Shown here piece after piece: positions 8,555 through 16,585 of a stretch of DNA of 64,000 nucleotides; position 1 is the stretch's first letter; each line of letters begins with the position of its first letter. The notes below the pieces were generated by a model that was given only the letters and a program-made list of their open reading frames with translations, was not told where the DNA came from and did not search any database. Position numbers and translations under genes: made by a program. The stretch spans positions 42,460 to 106,459 of the forward strand of contig NZ_CACSHH010000006.1 in the NCBI RefSeq assembly GCF_902705545.1. The letters are read 5' to 3'. Origin of the DNA: Chlamydia sp. 17-3921. Its GTDB lineage: Bacteria; Chlamydiota; Chlamydiia; Chlamydiales; Chlamydiaceae.

Positions 8555-9727
8555 ATGGGATCCCCCATATCGGGTGATGATAGTGACCCGAGTCCGATTA
8601 CAGATTCTTTTAGTAGTGAAGCATCTCCTTCTTCTAAAGAAGAAGGAGATGCTGAATTAGACGAAAGGATAACAGAAAGCGCTTCATATGCTATGGAGAA
8701 GATAGTTGATTCTGGAATTCCAGAAACGACACCTTCTGAAAGTATGAATAGAGATCTTCTTAATAGGATAGAGTATGAAGAACCTCAAGAAGGGGTGATT
8801 ACTTCTATATTGATTCGGATTCGTAAAAGTGTCACAAAAGTTCTTAGAAATTTGTTTTTTAGAAAGCCTCAAAAGAGTGAGAGTTTTTCAAATAAAACTC
8901 TTACAGAGCTTCTCGAGACTACAAGTTTACCTAAAACATCTTCAACATCAGCTTATTTTGATTCTTTGCAAACTTCTTTAGTCTCTTGTCGTAGTTTTTT
9001 TTATCATATATTTCTACGCCTCTTTACTTTTTTACGTCGCGAGCATCCTTCTGCTCCTATAGATCTTTGTGGAACAGATCCTTCAAGTCCTGAAGCTGCT
9101 GTCGCTTTTGCTTTAATTTTGCGTTCTGCTTGCAGATGGGTAGCGACAATCGCTGTTAAAGATGGCTGCTTGCCTTTGGAAATAATAGAAGAAGCTGGAG
9201 TTTATAATGCCCTTTCTTTAGACAGTATTAATGCAATTGAAGGTATTTCCCAAGGGATTACAGAGTTACTTTATTCTCATACAAGAGTAGATGGTTTGGC
9301 TAATATTCGGGGATTAACAAAAATTGTTTGTAATTCTTCTTATGTAGGAGAAATACAATGTTTCTCTGCTATTGAGAATTTGAGTCAATATGATATCTCA
9401 CACAATTACGGCCAAATTATGGCTATGGCAATACGTATAGACGAGTTCTCTAAAAAGGGGGATAATGAAGCTCTCATTGTAAAGAACCTTCTATATTTAA
9501 TTCGCCAGGATCGCAGTAAGGAACTCGGAAATTTTGTAATGATGTGGTCTGGAGAATATGCTTCCGAAGTAAATTATGATATTGTTACGGCCATTCTTGA
9601 AACAAATCTTCCTGCTTTTGAAGAGGACTTTCGTGCGAATCCTGAAGCTTATCAAAAAAAACTTAACTATGTAATTTGTCAGCTTTTTTGTAACGAGGAG
9701 CTATTTTTAATCGCATTGAAAGAGTAA
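8555..9727 (+). CDS. Hypothetical protein, candidate effector (pgk locus, second gene)
   Basis: A 390-residue protein whose ATG is 18 bases after the first effector candidate, so the two probably share a transcript. The first 80 residues are Ser/Pro/Glu-rich and likely disordered, as in many type III substrates. Residues 81-103 (VITSILIRIRKSVTKVLRNLFFR) and 142-162 (LVSCRSFFYHIFLRLFTFLRR) are strongly basic amphipathic or hydrophobic segments that could bind membranes. From about 170 the protein is a compact helical domain. By position it resembles TmeB (CT695) of C. trachomatis, but I see no sequence motif that proves orthology. Function unknown. Confidence 0.75.
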   Translation: MGSPISGDDSDPSPITDSFSSEASPSSKEEGDAELDERITESASYAMEKIVDSGIPETTPSESMNRDLLNRIEYEEPQEGVITSILIRIRKSVTKVLRNLFFRKPQKSESFSNKTLTELLETTSLPKTSSTSAYFDSLQTSLVSCRSFFYHIFLRLFTFLRREHPSAPIDLCGTDPSSPEAAVAFALILRSACRWVATIAVKDGCLPLEIIEEAGVYNALSLDSINAIEGISQGITELLYSHTRVDGLANIRGLTKIVCNSSYVGEIQCFSAIENLSQYDISHNYGQIMAMAIRIDEFSKKGDNEALIVKNLLYLIRQDRSKELGNFVMMWSGEYASEVNYDIVTAILETNLPAFEEDFRANPEAYQKKLNYVICQLFCNEELFLIALKE

Positions 9728-9860
9728 TCTCAGGGTGTTTTTCTTTTTTTTAAGAGGTCATATTAAAAAAATGAGATTCTGTTTTTAGAATAAATATAAT
9801 GCAATAATATTTCCTTCTAGAGAATAAGTCCGAAAAAGCTTTTTAAGCATAAATTCTGTT

Positions 9861-11003
9861 ATGATTTTAGATTTTCAATTTTCAATAGATTACTATCTTC
9901 GTATAATAGAACTCGCTATTCGTGATGCTTCTCGAAAGCTTGTTTATGACAGAAAACGACATCTCTTAGATACTTGGCCAGTGTATAAACCTCTTCCAGA
10001 GGAATACGATGCTAACATATCTACACTACAAAAAGCTCTCCAAGAACTCTTTGCCTCTTCCTCTATTTCGTATTCTATTTCAGGAAGACTTCTAGCAGTT
10101 ATAGAGGTTCGATTACGAGAAGAGTCTCTTCAAACACACTGGTTTTATTGGATTTTTCGCCATAATGTCTATTTGCAAAAGAAAGATATCGTAGAAAAAC
10201 TCATCATGCTTAAAACATTGATTTGTTTTGAGCGTGAACGTCCTTTGGATAAAATTTCTAAAGCAACGAGTAAGGTCTTTGCAAAAAAGGGAAATTTTTC
10301 TTGCTGGGAAGATTTTTCTCATGAGGTTCAAATGATGACGCCCGCGCCTCCTTTACAGGATAGTGTAAAGGGAAGTCTTTCTGCAGATACAGAGTCTCAA
10401 GATATCATAGAAGCCTTGCTCACAGTTTTTGAAAGTCACTCTTCTTTTCTTCCTATAAGTGTAGAACTTCTGGATCTCTTTTTAGCAGAACGTGCGAAGT
10501 CATTTCAGATTTTGTCAGAACATAGTTATAAACTGCTTCATGAATTACAATTGTTGTTTATTTCTAATTACGAAGATTTTCAAACAATTGTTACCGGAAT
10601 TGTTTCTACCTCTCTTTCTGATTCTCTTGCGAATCCTATTGTAGGTCATCAACTTCTCTCCCCCCAAGGAAAAATTGTTGCTCAGTTTTGGCAAGATTCT
10701 CTAAAAAATTCTCCAAGAGATGTTGCCTTATCTCAGAGTTTTCTTTCAGAAGTTGTTCGGAGAGTTGTTGTTAAAAGTTCTTCGCTTCAAGGTGGAGTAA
10801 CCCCAGAACAGATTGGAAATATTTATAGTGTGCGTGATCGCAGTCTTTCTTTATGGACTAAGATGATGCGGATGTTATTAACACGTTGGTTGTTGGATTT
10901 CGATAGAGAAGTATTTTCTATGTTGAGAAGATCTATAGATTATTACAATCCTCAGCCATCTTTTTTTCGACAAATCCTACGTTGTCTAAAGCGAAATCTT
11001 TAA
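9861..11003 (+). CDS. Hypothetical helical protein (pgk locus, third gene)
   Basis: A 380-residue protein with no signal peptide and no transmembrane segment; the composition is helical and moderately basic. No catalytic or binding motif is recognisable. It is separated from the previous gene by 133 AT-rich bases and has no clear Shine-Dalgarno sequence before the ATG. Order suggests it might be the counterpart of CT696, but this is only positional. It is the last gene of the pgk-side block: the next gene, rsmB, belongs to a different neighbourhood in C. trachomatis as I remember it. Confidence 0.7.
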   Translation: MILDFQFSIDYYLRIIELAIRDASRKLVYDRKRHLLDTWPVYKPLPEEYDANISTLQKALQELFASSSISYSISGRLLAVIEVRLREESLQTHWFYWIFRHNVYLQKKDIVEKLIMLKTLICFERERPLDKISKATSKVFAKKGNFSCWEDFSHEVQMMTPAPPLQDSVKGSLSADTESQDIIEALLTVFESHSSFLPISVELLDLFLAERAKSFQILSEHSYKLLHELQLLFISNYEDFQTIVTGIVSTSLSDSLANPIVGHQLLSPQGKIVAQFWQDSLKNSPRDVALSQSFLSEVVRRVVVKSSSLQGGVTPEQIGNIYSVRDRSLSLWTKMMRMLLTRWLLDFDREVFSMLRRSIDYYNPQPSFFRQILRCLKRNL

Positions 11004-11020
11004 CTAAAGATTTTATTTTA
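10994..11020 (+). terminator. AT-rich hairpin at the end of the third pgk-locus gene
   Basis: AAATCTTT (10994-11001) and AAAGATTT (11006-11013) form a perfect 8-bp stem with a 4-base loop, followed by TATTTTA. The stem spans the stop codon. It is a plausible but weak intrinsic terminator. Confidence 0.45.
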
Positions 11021-11081
11021 TAGTAAGCTTATATCTTTGTTTTAACAGAAATTGGTATAAAGATGTATCCTTTTAGGAATT

Positions 11082-12182
11082 ATGATTTCCTTTCGTTTAT
11101 ATCACGCATATCAATTGTTACAGCAACTCTTTACGTCTCCGATTTCAGAAGCCGATCGAATTGCATATTATTGTAAGCAGAATCGCGCTTTAGGGTCTAA
11201 AGATCGTAAATGGTTACGCGAAATAGTTTTTTCTATTATACGTCACCGTCGTCTTCTTGAATTTTTAATTAATCATTCTGGAGAAGAAATTTCCCCATCC
11301 ACTTTAGTAGCACTTGTTGATGGAGGAGCCTTGGATGATATAGAAGCTTATAGTGATATTCCATGGCCAATACGTTATTCTATTTCTGATGATCTTGCTC
11401 AGGTTCTTACAGAAGATTTTGGAGAGATTGAAGCTCAGAGATTAGCTAAGGTTTGGCTTACAGAGGCTCCTATCACGATTCGTGTGAATACTCAAAAAAT
11501 TTCTGTTGCAGAATTAAAAAGAAAATTAGGCTATCCCTGCTCGGAAGGGAAAGTTTCAGAAGCCTTGCATTTTAAGCAACGTTATCCTTTGCATAGTACC
11601 CAAGCCTTTAAACAAGGATTATTTGAAGTTCAAGATGAGACTTCTCAATATATTGCTCAGAATATTCCTATTACAGAGAAAGATTGTATTTTAGATTTTT
11701 GTGCTGGTGCTGGTGGAAAAAGCTTGATTTTTGCACAGAAAGCTAAGCACGTTGTCCTTCACGATAGTCGTAAAGATGCTTTGCAACAGGCAAAGCATCG
11801 TTTGTTACGAGCGGGAGCAAGAAACTTCTCTTTATCTATGAAAGAGGATTTACGAGAACATAGCTTTTCTACTGTTGTTGTTGATGCTCCTTGTTCGGGA
11901 TGCGGTATTTTTCGAAGACACCCTGAAAAGAAATGGCAATTTTCAAAGAGATTATTAAAAAATTATTGTCGGGTGCAGAGAAATATTCTTAAACAAGCAA
12001 GTCAATATGTCCGTTTTCATGGGCAACTTGTCTACATTACCTGTTCTATGCTAACAGCTGAGAATGAAAAGCATATTGCTTATATGCAGTTATTGGGATG
12101 GAAAAACGAAAAAACCATTTCTTTTCCTTTAGAGATCGGTGAGGGAGATGGTTTTTTCGTTGCTTATTTTCGAAGAGCTTAG
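11082..12182 (+). CDS. rsmB: 16S rRNA m5C methyltransferase, RsmB/Sun (NOL1/NOP2) family
   Basis: A 366-residue methyltransferase. The N-terminal part (about 1-130) resembles the NusB-like RNA-binding domain. The Rossmann domain shows the AdoMet motif ILDFCAGAGGKSL, the motif IV catalytic loop VDAPCSGCGIFRRHPEKKW, and the motif VI ITCSM; the two cysteines are those used by this family for C5 methylation of cytidine. The predicted substrate is C967 of 16S rRNA by analogy with E. coli. The length is shorter than E. coli RsmB (429). It starts the segment that follows C. trachomatis order from CT553 downward and converges with the small secreted protein at 12194. Confidence 0.88.
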   Translation: MISFRLYHAYQLLQQLFTSPISEADRIAYYCKQNRALGSKDRKWLREIVFSIIRHRRLLEFLINHSGEEISPSTLVALVDGGALDDIEAYSDIPWPIRYSISDDLAQVLTEDFGEIEAQRLAKVWLTEAPITIRVNTQKISVAELKRKLGYPCSEGKVSEALHFKQRYPLHSTQAFKQGLFEVQDETSQYIAQNIPITEKDCILDFCAGAGGKSLIFAQKAKHVVLHDSRKDALQQAKHRLLRAGARNFSLSMKEDLREHSFSTVVVDAPCSGCGIFRRHPEKKWQFSKRLLKNYCRVQRNILKQASQYVRFHGQLVYITCSMLTAENEKHIAYMQLLGWKNEKTISFPLEIGEGDGFFVAYFRRA

Positions 12183-12193
12183 TTTTATTATTT

Positions 12194-12535
12194 TTAAATA
12201 GAATTTTTTGTAAGTAGAGTTACTATCCGATGACGAATAACGTGTATGACAATTTCTCGACACTCGTCTGTTTCTTCGGGGAACTTTCGGAATTGAGAGA
12301 GGATATGTAAAAGATTTTGGGGATCGTTCCAAATATCTGGTCGTCCTAAAGCATGTATTACTTTCTTAAGAAATTCATTATACTGAAATTCTTTAATATC
12401 TTCAGGTTTTTGCCAAAAATTTGATAATTTATATTGAACTTTTTTTTGCAGATACGGCGATTCCAAAATACAACCTTCGGAACTCCATAAAGAACTACTG
12501 AAAAGAATGAGAGAACAACACAAAATTTTGCGCAT
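12194..12535 (-). CDS. Small secreted hypothetical protein
   Basis: A 113-residue protein with an N-terminal signal peptide (residues 1-18, MRKILCC then a hydrophobic run to LWS). The mature part is helical, carries two remaining cysteines and has a repeated hydrophobic heptad pattern (FLKKVIHALG, LLHILSQF, IVIHVIRHRIVTLL). No family is recognised. It lies 82 bases downstream of dacF on the same strand and converges with rsmB. By order it matches CT552. Probably periplasmic. Confidence 0.75.
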   Translation of the reverse strand: MRKILCCSLILFSSSLWSSEGCILESPYLQKKVQYKLSNFWQKPEDIKEFQYNEFLKKVIHALGRPDIWNDPQNLLHILSQFRKFPEETDECREIVIHVIRHRIVTLLTKNSI

Positions 12536-12617
12536 AAATTCCTTCGTGCTTGATATGATAAAGAATCATTCTATGGAAGAAGTCTCTTTTCTTATAAGCT
12601 AAAAGAAAATTTTGATC

Positions 12618-13922
12618 TTAGGAATAGTATGTTGAGGATTTGCGGCGACGTAAGCGGAATCTACGATGATATAATATTCCTAGGATTATGAAGATATAAG
12701 TACGGTAAGAAGCTAATGCCCGTCTCCCATAATATGAACATTTTTGTATGAAAGTTGGCTTTAGAGTGTAAGAAGCATAGAGAGGTTGTGTAGATATTTG
12801 TTGTTTACATTGGTTACAAAAAATCCACTCTCCTAAGAGGTCTCCTTTCTGAATAGGCAAAGTCTGAGTTGCTTGTTTGAAAGAAACTTCTAGAAAAGGA
12901 TCTTTTTCAGAAGAGTAAAAGTCATAGTAAATACCCTCTGGTAAAGATACTGAAATATTTCCTAATTTCTTCAAATGAAGAGTATAATTTTCGTTTGGGG
13001 GAATAAGATATTTTCTTGATAAGGGTTCATTGAAGAGGGTCTCACATAATGCGATCACATCTTGGTAAAGCTCTCCAACGGGTCCTGAATATCCCGTGAC
13101 AACAGTCACAATAGTTCGATTGTGTTTTTGTGCTGCCATGACAAGATTTTTCCCTGCATCTTTGGTTGTCCCAGTCTTTCCTCCAAGAGCTGCTGGATAA
13201 TAGTAGGTAGACCCTTGTAGCATAAGTTTATTAGTTATTGTAAGAGTTCTTTCGGCGCAAAGATTGGTTGCTGCCATTTTATAACTCGTTGTTTTAATAA
13301 CTTGTTGAAATTTGGGGTTTTTTAGTGCGTGACGCATCATATTTGCCAAATCTTTAGCTGTAGTATAGTGATTTGGGTGGTGTAAGCCATGAGGGTTATT
13401 AAAGTGAGTATGAAGACATCCTATTTCTTTGAGAAAAAGGTTTACTTGTTGCATAAATGCTTCTACAGATCCGCAACAGGCTATAGCCAAAGTATTTGCT
13501 GCATCATTAGCTGAACTCAGTAATAGAGCATGAAATAAATCCAAACCAAAAACTTCCTCTTTCAGCTGTAGTTGAATGGTTACTCCGTCAGTTTCTAACC
13601 AGTGAGGAGGATTACGATATCCTGATTGTTTTTTTGCTTGAGGAGTAATTGACGCTATAGCATCTTGAGTAACAGTGATTAAACGATCTAAAATCTCAGG
13701 ATGATGTTGTAAGATGAAAAGAGCAGTAGCAACTTTTGTCATGCTAGCGGGATAGATCATTGCATCAAGATTTTTCCCGTAAAGGATTTGTCCTGTCTCT
13801 GCGTGAACCATCGCAGCCGAAGATCCCCGAATTTTAGGGAATGAAAGCTCGGCATGTAGAGGAGAAGTGAGCCCTAATCCAAATAGAATTATAAAAAATT
13901 TTTTAAGAAAAGTTTTTATCAT
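12618..13922 (-). CDS. dacF: D-alanyl-D-alanine carboxypeptidase (DacF-type PBP)
   Basis: A 434-residue low-molecular-weight penicillin-binding protein of peptidase family S11. All three active-site motifs are present: SxxK as SMTK at residues 60-63, SxN as SSAND near 140, and KTG as GGKTGTTKD near 245. An N-terminal signal peptide (1-24) is followed by the catalytic domain. The C-terminal domain ends in a hydrophobic segment (TYIFIILGILY) and an Arg/Lys-rich tail, which fits membrane anchoring. It trims pentapeptides of the thin division-associated peptidoglycan of chlamydiae. It is divergent from the hypothetical gene at 14032. Confidence 0.93.
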   Translation of the reverse strand: MIKTFLKKFFIILFGLGLTSPLHAELSFPKIRGSSAAMVHAETGQILYGKNLDAMIYPASMTKVATALFILQHHPEILDRLITVTQDAIASITPQAKKQSGYRNPPHWLETDGVTIQLQLKEEVFGLDLFHALLLSSANDAANTLAIACCGSVEAFMQQVNLFLKEIGCLHTHFNNPHGLHHPNHYTTAKDLANMMRHALKNPKFQQVIKTTSYKMAATNLCAERTLTITNKLMLQGSTYYYPAALGGKTGTTKDAGKNLVMAAQKHNRTIVTVVTGYSGPVGELYQDVIALCETLFNEPLSRKYLIPPNENYTLHLKKLGNISVSLPEGIYYDFYSSEKDPFLEVSFKQATQTLPIQKGDLLGEWIFCNQCKQQISTQPLYASYTLKPTFIQKCSYYGRRALASYRTYIFIILGILYHRRFRLRRRKSSTYYS

Positions 13923-14031
13923 TTTTCTGTTTTTGATGCTTGGTTACTTAGAACAACATGATTTGTGGAAAAGAGAAAGTTCTTGACGAGTCTTAAAATA
14001 AAGAATTACCATAAATCAGAGGAAAAACACC

Positions 14032-14454
14032 ATGAATTTGGATTTTTTAGAAGAATTTTATCGTCAATCGATACTCAACAAAGATATGGCCTTTCCAGAA
14101 GGTTATGTAGATATCTCTGAGGTGCTTGCGCATCCTTTTTCTGAGTCTACATCAGATTCTTTTGATCGACAAGTTAACGACTTTATCATTGCAGAATCCG
14201 AAGATAAACTCACTTTATTTAATGCAGATTTTGCAATTTGGTTAGTCCCAGAGCTTATTCAGGGAGAAGCAGTAACTCGAGGATATATAGCTCTTCATCA
14301 ATCTGGAGAGGTATATGCTCCTGAAATGGCTTTCGAAGCTTCCGGGCCTTACAACCAATCTCCACTGATTTTGGAAGCTCTTCAAATTTATTTAAAAAAA
14401 ATTAAAGATACTGAGGCTATGTTAAAATCAGTTCGTTTTTCTCAAGACTCTTAA
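14032..14454 (+). CDS. Conserved-type hypothetical cytoplasmic protein
   Basis: A 140-residue acidic protein without signal peptide or membrane segment, beginning MNLDFLEEFYRQSIL. The middle has an alternating hydrophobic pattern suggestive of a beta-rich domain (DKLTLFNADFAIWLVPELI), and the C-terminus is helical. The start ATG has GAGGAAAAAC upstream. It converges with rsbW with only 12 bases between stops. By order it matches CT550. I cannot assign a function. Confidence 0.78.
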   Translation: MNLDFLEEFYRQSILNKDMAFPEGYVDISEVLAHPFSESTSDSFDRQVNDFIIAESEDKLTLFNADFAIWLVPELIQGEAVTRGYIALHQSGEVYAPEMAFEASGPYNQSPLILEALQIYLKKIKDTEAMLKSVRFSQDS

Positions 14455-14487
14455 AATTTGAATATTCTAATATTTATAAATTTTTAA
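14451..14487. other. AT-only inverted repeat between convergent genes
   Basis: Nested AAATTT...AATATT-CT-AATATT...AAATTT elements span the stops of the convergent 14032 gene and rsbW. It could form a bidirectional, AT-only terminator stem, but an all-AT stem with a two-base loop is weak. Confidence 0.3.
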
Positions 14488-14892
14488 ACTAACGATATTA
14501 TTATCTTCTTCTCTAGAATAAAAAAATTCATCTACGGAATTTTTAGCTAAAAAAATCCCGAGACCACCAAGCTTTCTTTCTTCTAAAGGTAGATGTTCTT
14601 GCATGTCTACAAAGGCTGTTAAAGGATTAAAATAAGGACCATGATCTTTGATAATGACTTCAAAACAGTCCTTTTCTTCATGACAAAATAAGGATATTGT
14701 TCCTGGAGAGGGTTCTGCAAGATAAGCATAGGAAATAATATTTACCAATAGTTCTTCACATGCTAACTCAAGTTTTAGAAGTTTTTCTTGTGGATACTTT
14801 TTTTGCTTACCTGTTCTTCTTATTAGGTCTAACATATTGTGAAGTTCACTTAATACTGCAGGGAAAATAGTTTCTCCTTCAAAAAAGGTCAT
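14467..14892 (-). CDS. rsbW: RsbW-type anti-sigma/serine kinase
   Basis: A 141-residue GHKL-fold protein. The N-box is ELACEELLVNIISYAY (about residues 46-61), followed by the G1-like KDHGPYFNP and the lid-region GGLGIFLAK. The start at 14892 (MTFFEGETIF) is preferred over an upstream TTG at 14910. It overlaps the stop of the LptE-like gene by 14 bases. RsbW proteins bind or phosphorylate anti-sigma-factor antagonists in partner-switching pathways; in Chlamydia the partners (RsbV1, RsbV2, RsbU) are encoded elsewhere. It is odd that this regulator is coupled to envelope lipoproteins. Confidence 0.88.
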   Translation of the reverse strand: MTFFEGETIFPAVLSELHNMLDLIRRTGKQKKYPQEKLLKLELACEELLVNIISYAYLAEPSPGTISLFCHEEKDCFEVIIKDHGPYFNPLTAFVDMQEHLPLEERKLGGLGIFLAKNSVDEFFYSREEDNNIVSLKIYKY

Positions 14893-15469
14893 AGTATACC
14901 TGTTGAACAATTGTCTCTGCTAAACTTATATACAGAGATCTCCAAGCACTTTTTATTGCTTCACTATGCATCTCATATTGACCTAGGGATAATTGACGTG
15001 AGTTTGTTGTTCCTAAATCTGGCTCAAAATCAAAGGAAACTGATTCTCTTGATATACATTGATCGATAACAACTTGTCCTGTTTGGCTATGAATAAGTTG
15101 TACGTTAGCAGATAAAGATAATCGTCCTTCGTTAGAAACTATGAAATGACTCGGAGTTTTGTCCCCTAGTTTACTTGGGGCATACATAAAACCTATGTTC
15201 TCGTCAATAGCATTCAAAACTTCTATTTTGAGAATATATCCTATAGAACTTTTATTTATAGGAAGAGAACGTTTGTTTAATTCATAAGTAAGAGCAGAAG
15301 TAAGTTGGCCTTGAGAGTCTTTAGTTATGGGAGCCACGTGTATCCCTTCAGAATACACATTCTGCCCTAGAGAAGAAAATTGTGAATTCTTAAGAACACC
15401 ATATCCCCAACACGAAGAAAGCAAAGTTAAAAGAAAAACATATGCTAAGCTGACGAGGGTATATCTCAT
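14879..15469 (-). CDS. LptE-like outer-membrane lipoprotein
   Basis: A 196-residue predicted lipoprotein: hydrophobic signal, then the lipobox LLSSC with the acylated cysteine at residue 20. The mature start CWGYG, the segment HVAPITKDSQGQLTSALTYELNKR, and the later beta-strand runs resemble the LptE family, which plugs the LptD channel for lipopolysaccharide insertion. The similarity is by pattern and not by search. It lies 11 bases after the BamD-like gene and overlaps rsbW, so the three form one operon. By order it matches CT548. Acts at the inner face of the outer membrane if the assignment is right. Confidence 0.65.
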   Translation of the reverse strand: MRYTLVSLAYVFLLTLLSSCWGYGVLKNSQFSSLGQNVYSEGIHVAPITKDSQGQLTSALTYELNKRSLPINKSSIGYILKIEVLNAIDENIGFMYAPSKLGDKTPSHFIVSNEGRLSLSANVQLIHSQTGQVVIDQCISRESVSFDFEPDLGTTNSRQLSLGQYEMHSEAIKSAWRSLYISLAETIVQQVYYDLF

Positions 15470-15480
15470 GTACTATCTTT

Positions 15481-16434
15481 TTAAGAGGAATGTTTGGATA
15501 TTCTCTCGAGCCGTTTATTACACTTCGCTACTAAAGAGGTCTGAGGATAGCTTTCACGTGCTGTGTTATAATAAATTATAGCTGCTGAAGGTTTCTTTTT
15601 CTTCTCATAAAAACGGCCAGTGGCGTACAACCCTGAGGCATAACGCTCACACATTGCCTGAACATTTTTAGCAACCGTTAGGTTTAAAGGGTGGGTAGGA
15701 TGCTGTTTTTTCATGGTCTCTTCATTAAGGTGAGCTAAGCTTAAATAATGTACGTTATGAGGTTCCTTTTGAGCTTGTTGAAGGTATATCTCTGATAATT
15801 TTACAAAAGCTTGAGAAGATAGTGGATGGGAAGGGAACTGTTGAGTAAGCTTTTTTAAAATTTTCTCTGCATTCATGAGATCTTTTTTGATAATGAGCAG
15901 AATAGCTTTACTGTATAAAGCTTGTGCTCCTAAGTCTTTGTTAGGGAAAGCTGTTAACACTTCATCATAAATGCGTAAAGCATCTTCATCTGCATTTTCT
16001 AACTTCGGAAATCCCTCCATAAGAAAAAGGTGTTTGCGTTTTCCTTGGGAGAAACTTTCTGCAATAGAATATTTCATAGAAAAAAGTTCTTCAGAATACT
16101 CAGCATCAGGTTTTTGCAAATAAGCGGAAAACATTTTATCTGCAAGATCAGGTTGGCTCTGTTTAAAGTAACATTCTCCAGCAAGAGCAATAGCTTGAGT
16201 ATGTAAGGGATCTGTTGGGAAGTGATGCAAGATAATTCCGAAACATAGTAAAGCTTTTCTATAGTTTTTGTTTTGTAAAAACTCTTGTCCTTGAGAGAAA
16301 TATTCTTCTGCAGAGTATTTTGGAGTGAATTTCTGAGGCGAAAGTTTTCCTAAAAATGGTTCAAAAGAAACCAGACGAGCATCACATCCAAAACTTATAA
16401 GAATAAAAAACAACAGTGTTGTAAGGGATTTCAT
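15481..16434 (-). CDS. BamD-like TPR lipoprotein
   Basis: A 317-residue protein with a short signal and a candidate acylated cysteine at residue 17 (LISFGC, an imperfect lipobox). Several tetratricopeptide units follow: EEYFSQGQEFLQNKNYRKAL (about 43-62), a second near 80-105, ALRIYDEVLTAFPNKDLG near 150, AEKILKKLTQQFPSHPLSS near 185, and AAIIYYNTARESYPQTSL near the C-terminus. The last unit closely resembles those of BamD/YfiO, the lipoprotein of the BAM beta-barrel assembly complex. First gene of the operon with the LptE-like gene and rsbW. By order it matches CT547. Confidence 0.68.
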   Translation of the reverse strand: MKSLTTLLFFILISFGCDARLVSFEPFLGKLSPQKFTPKYSAEEYFSQGQEFLQNKNYRKALLCFGIILHHFPTDPLHTQAIALAGECYFKQSQPDLADKMFSAYLQKPDAEYSEELFSMKYSIAESFSQGKRKHLFLMEGFPKLENADEDALRIYDEVLTAFPNKDLGAQALYSKAILLIIKKDLMNAEKILKKLTQQFPSHPLSSQAFVKLSEIYLQQAQKEPHNVHYLSLAHLNEETMKKQHPTHPLNLTVAKNVQAMCERYASGLYATGRFYEKKKKPSAAIIYYNTARESYPQTSLVAKCNKRLERISKHSS

Positions 16435-16585
16435 GATGGAGCAATTGGGTAAAAATGAAAAACGCCATCATAAAAAAGAAAAACAGAATTTGTCAAATGC
16501 CTTGTTTCTGTTTTATTTGTGATTTATTAAATTTTTATTTGGTAAAACGTTTTTTTATTTTGTAAAATAGATAAAAAGGTGTTTT

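Noticed and set aside
15327..15581. 84-codon plus-strand frame across the LptE-like/BamD-like junction
   Set aside because: Antisense to two well-supported genes and begins inside one of them.
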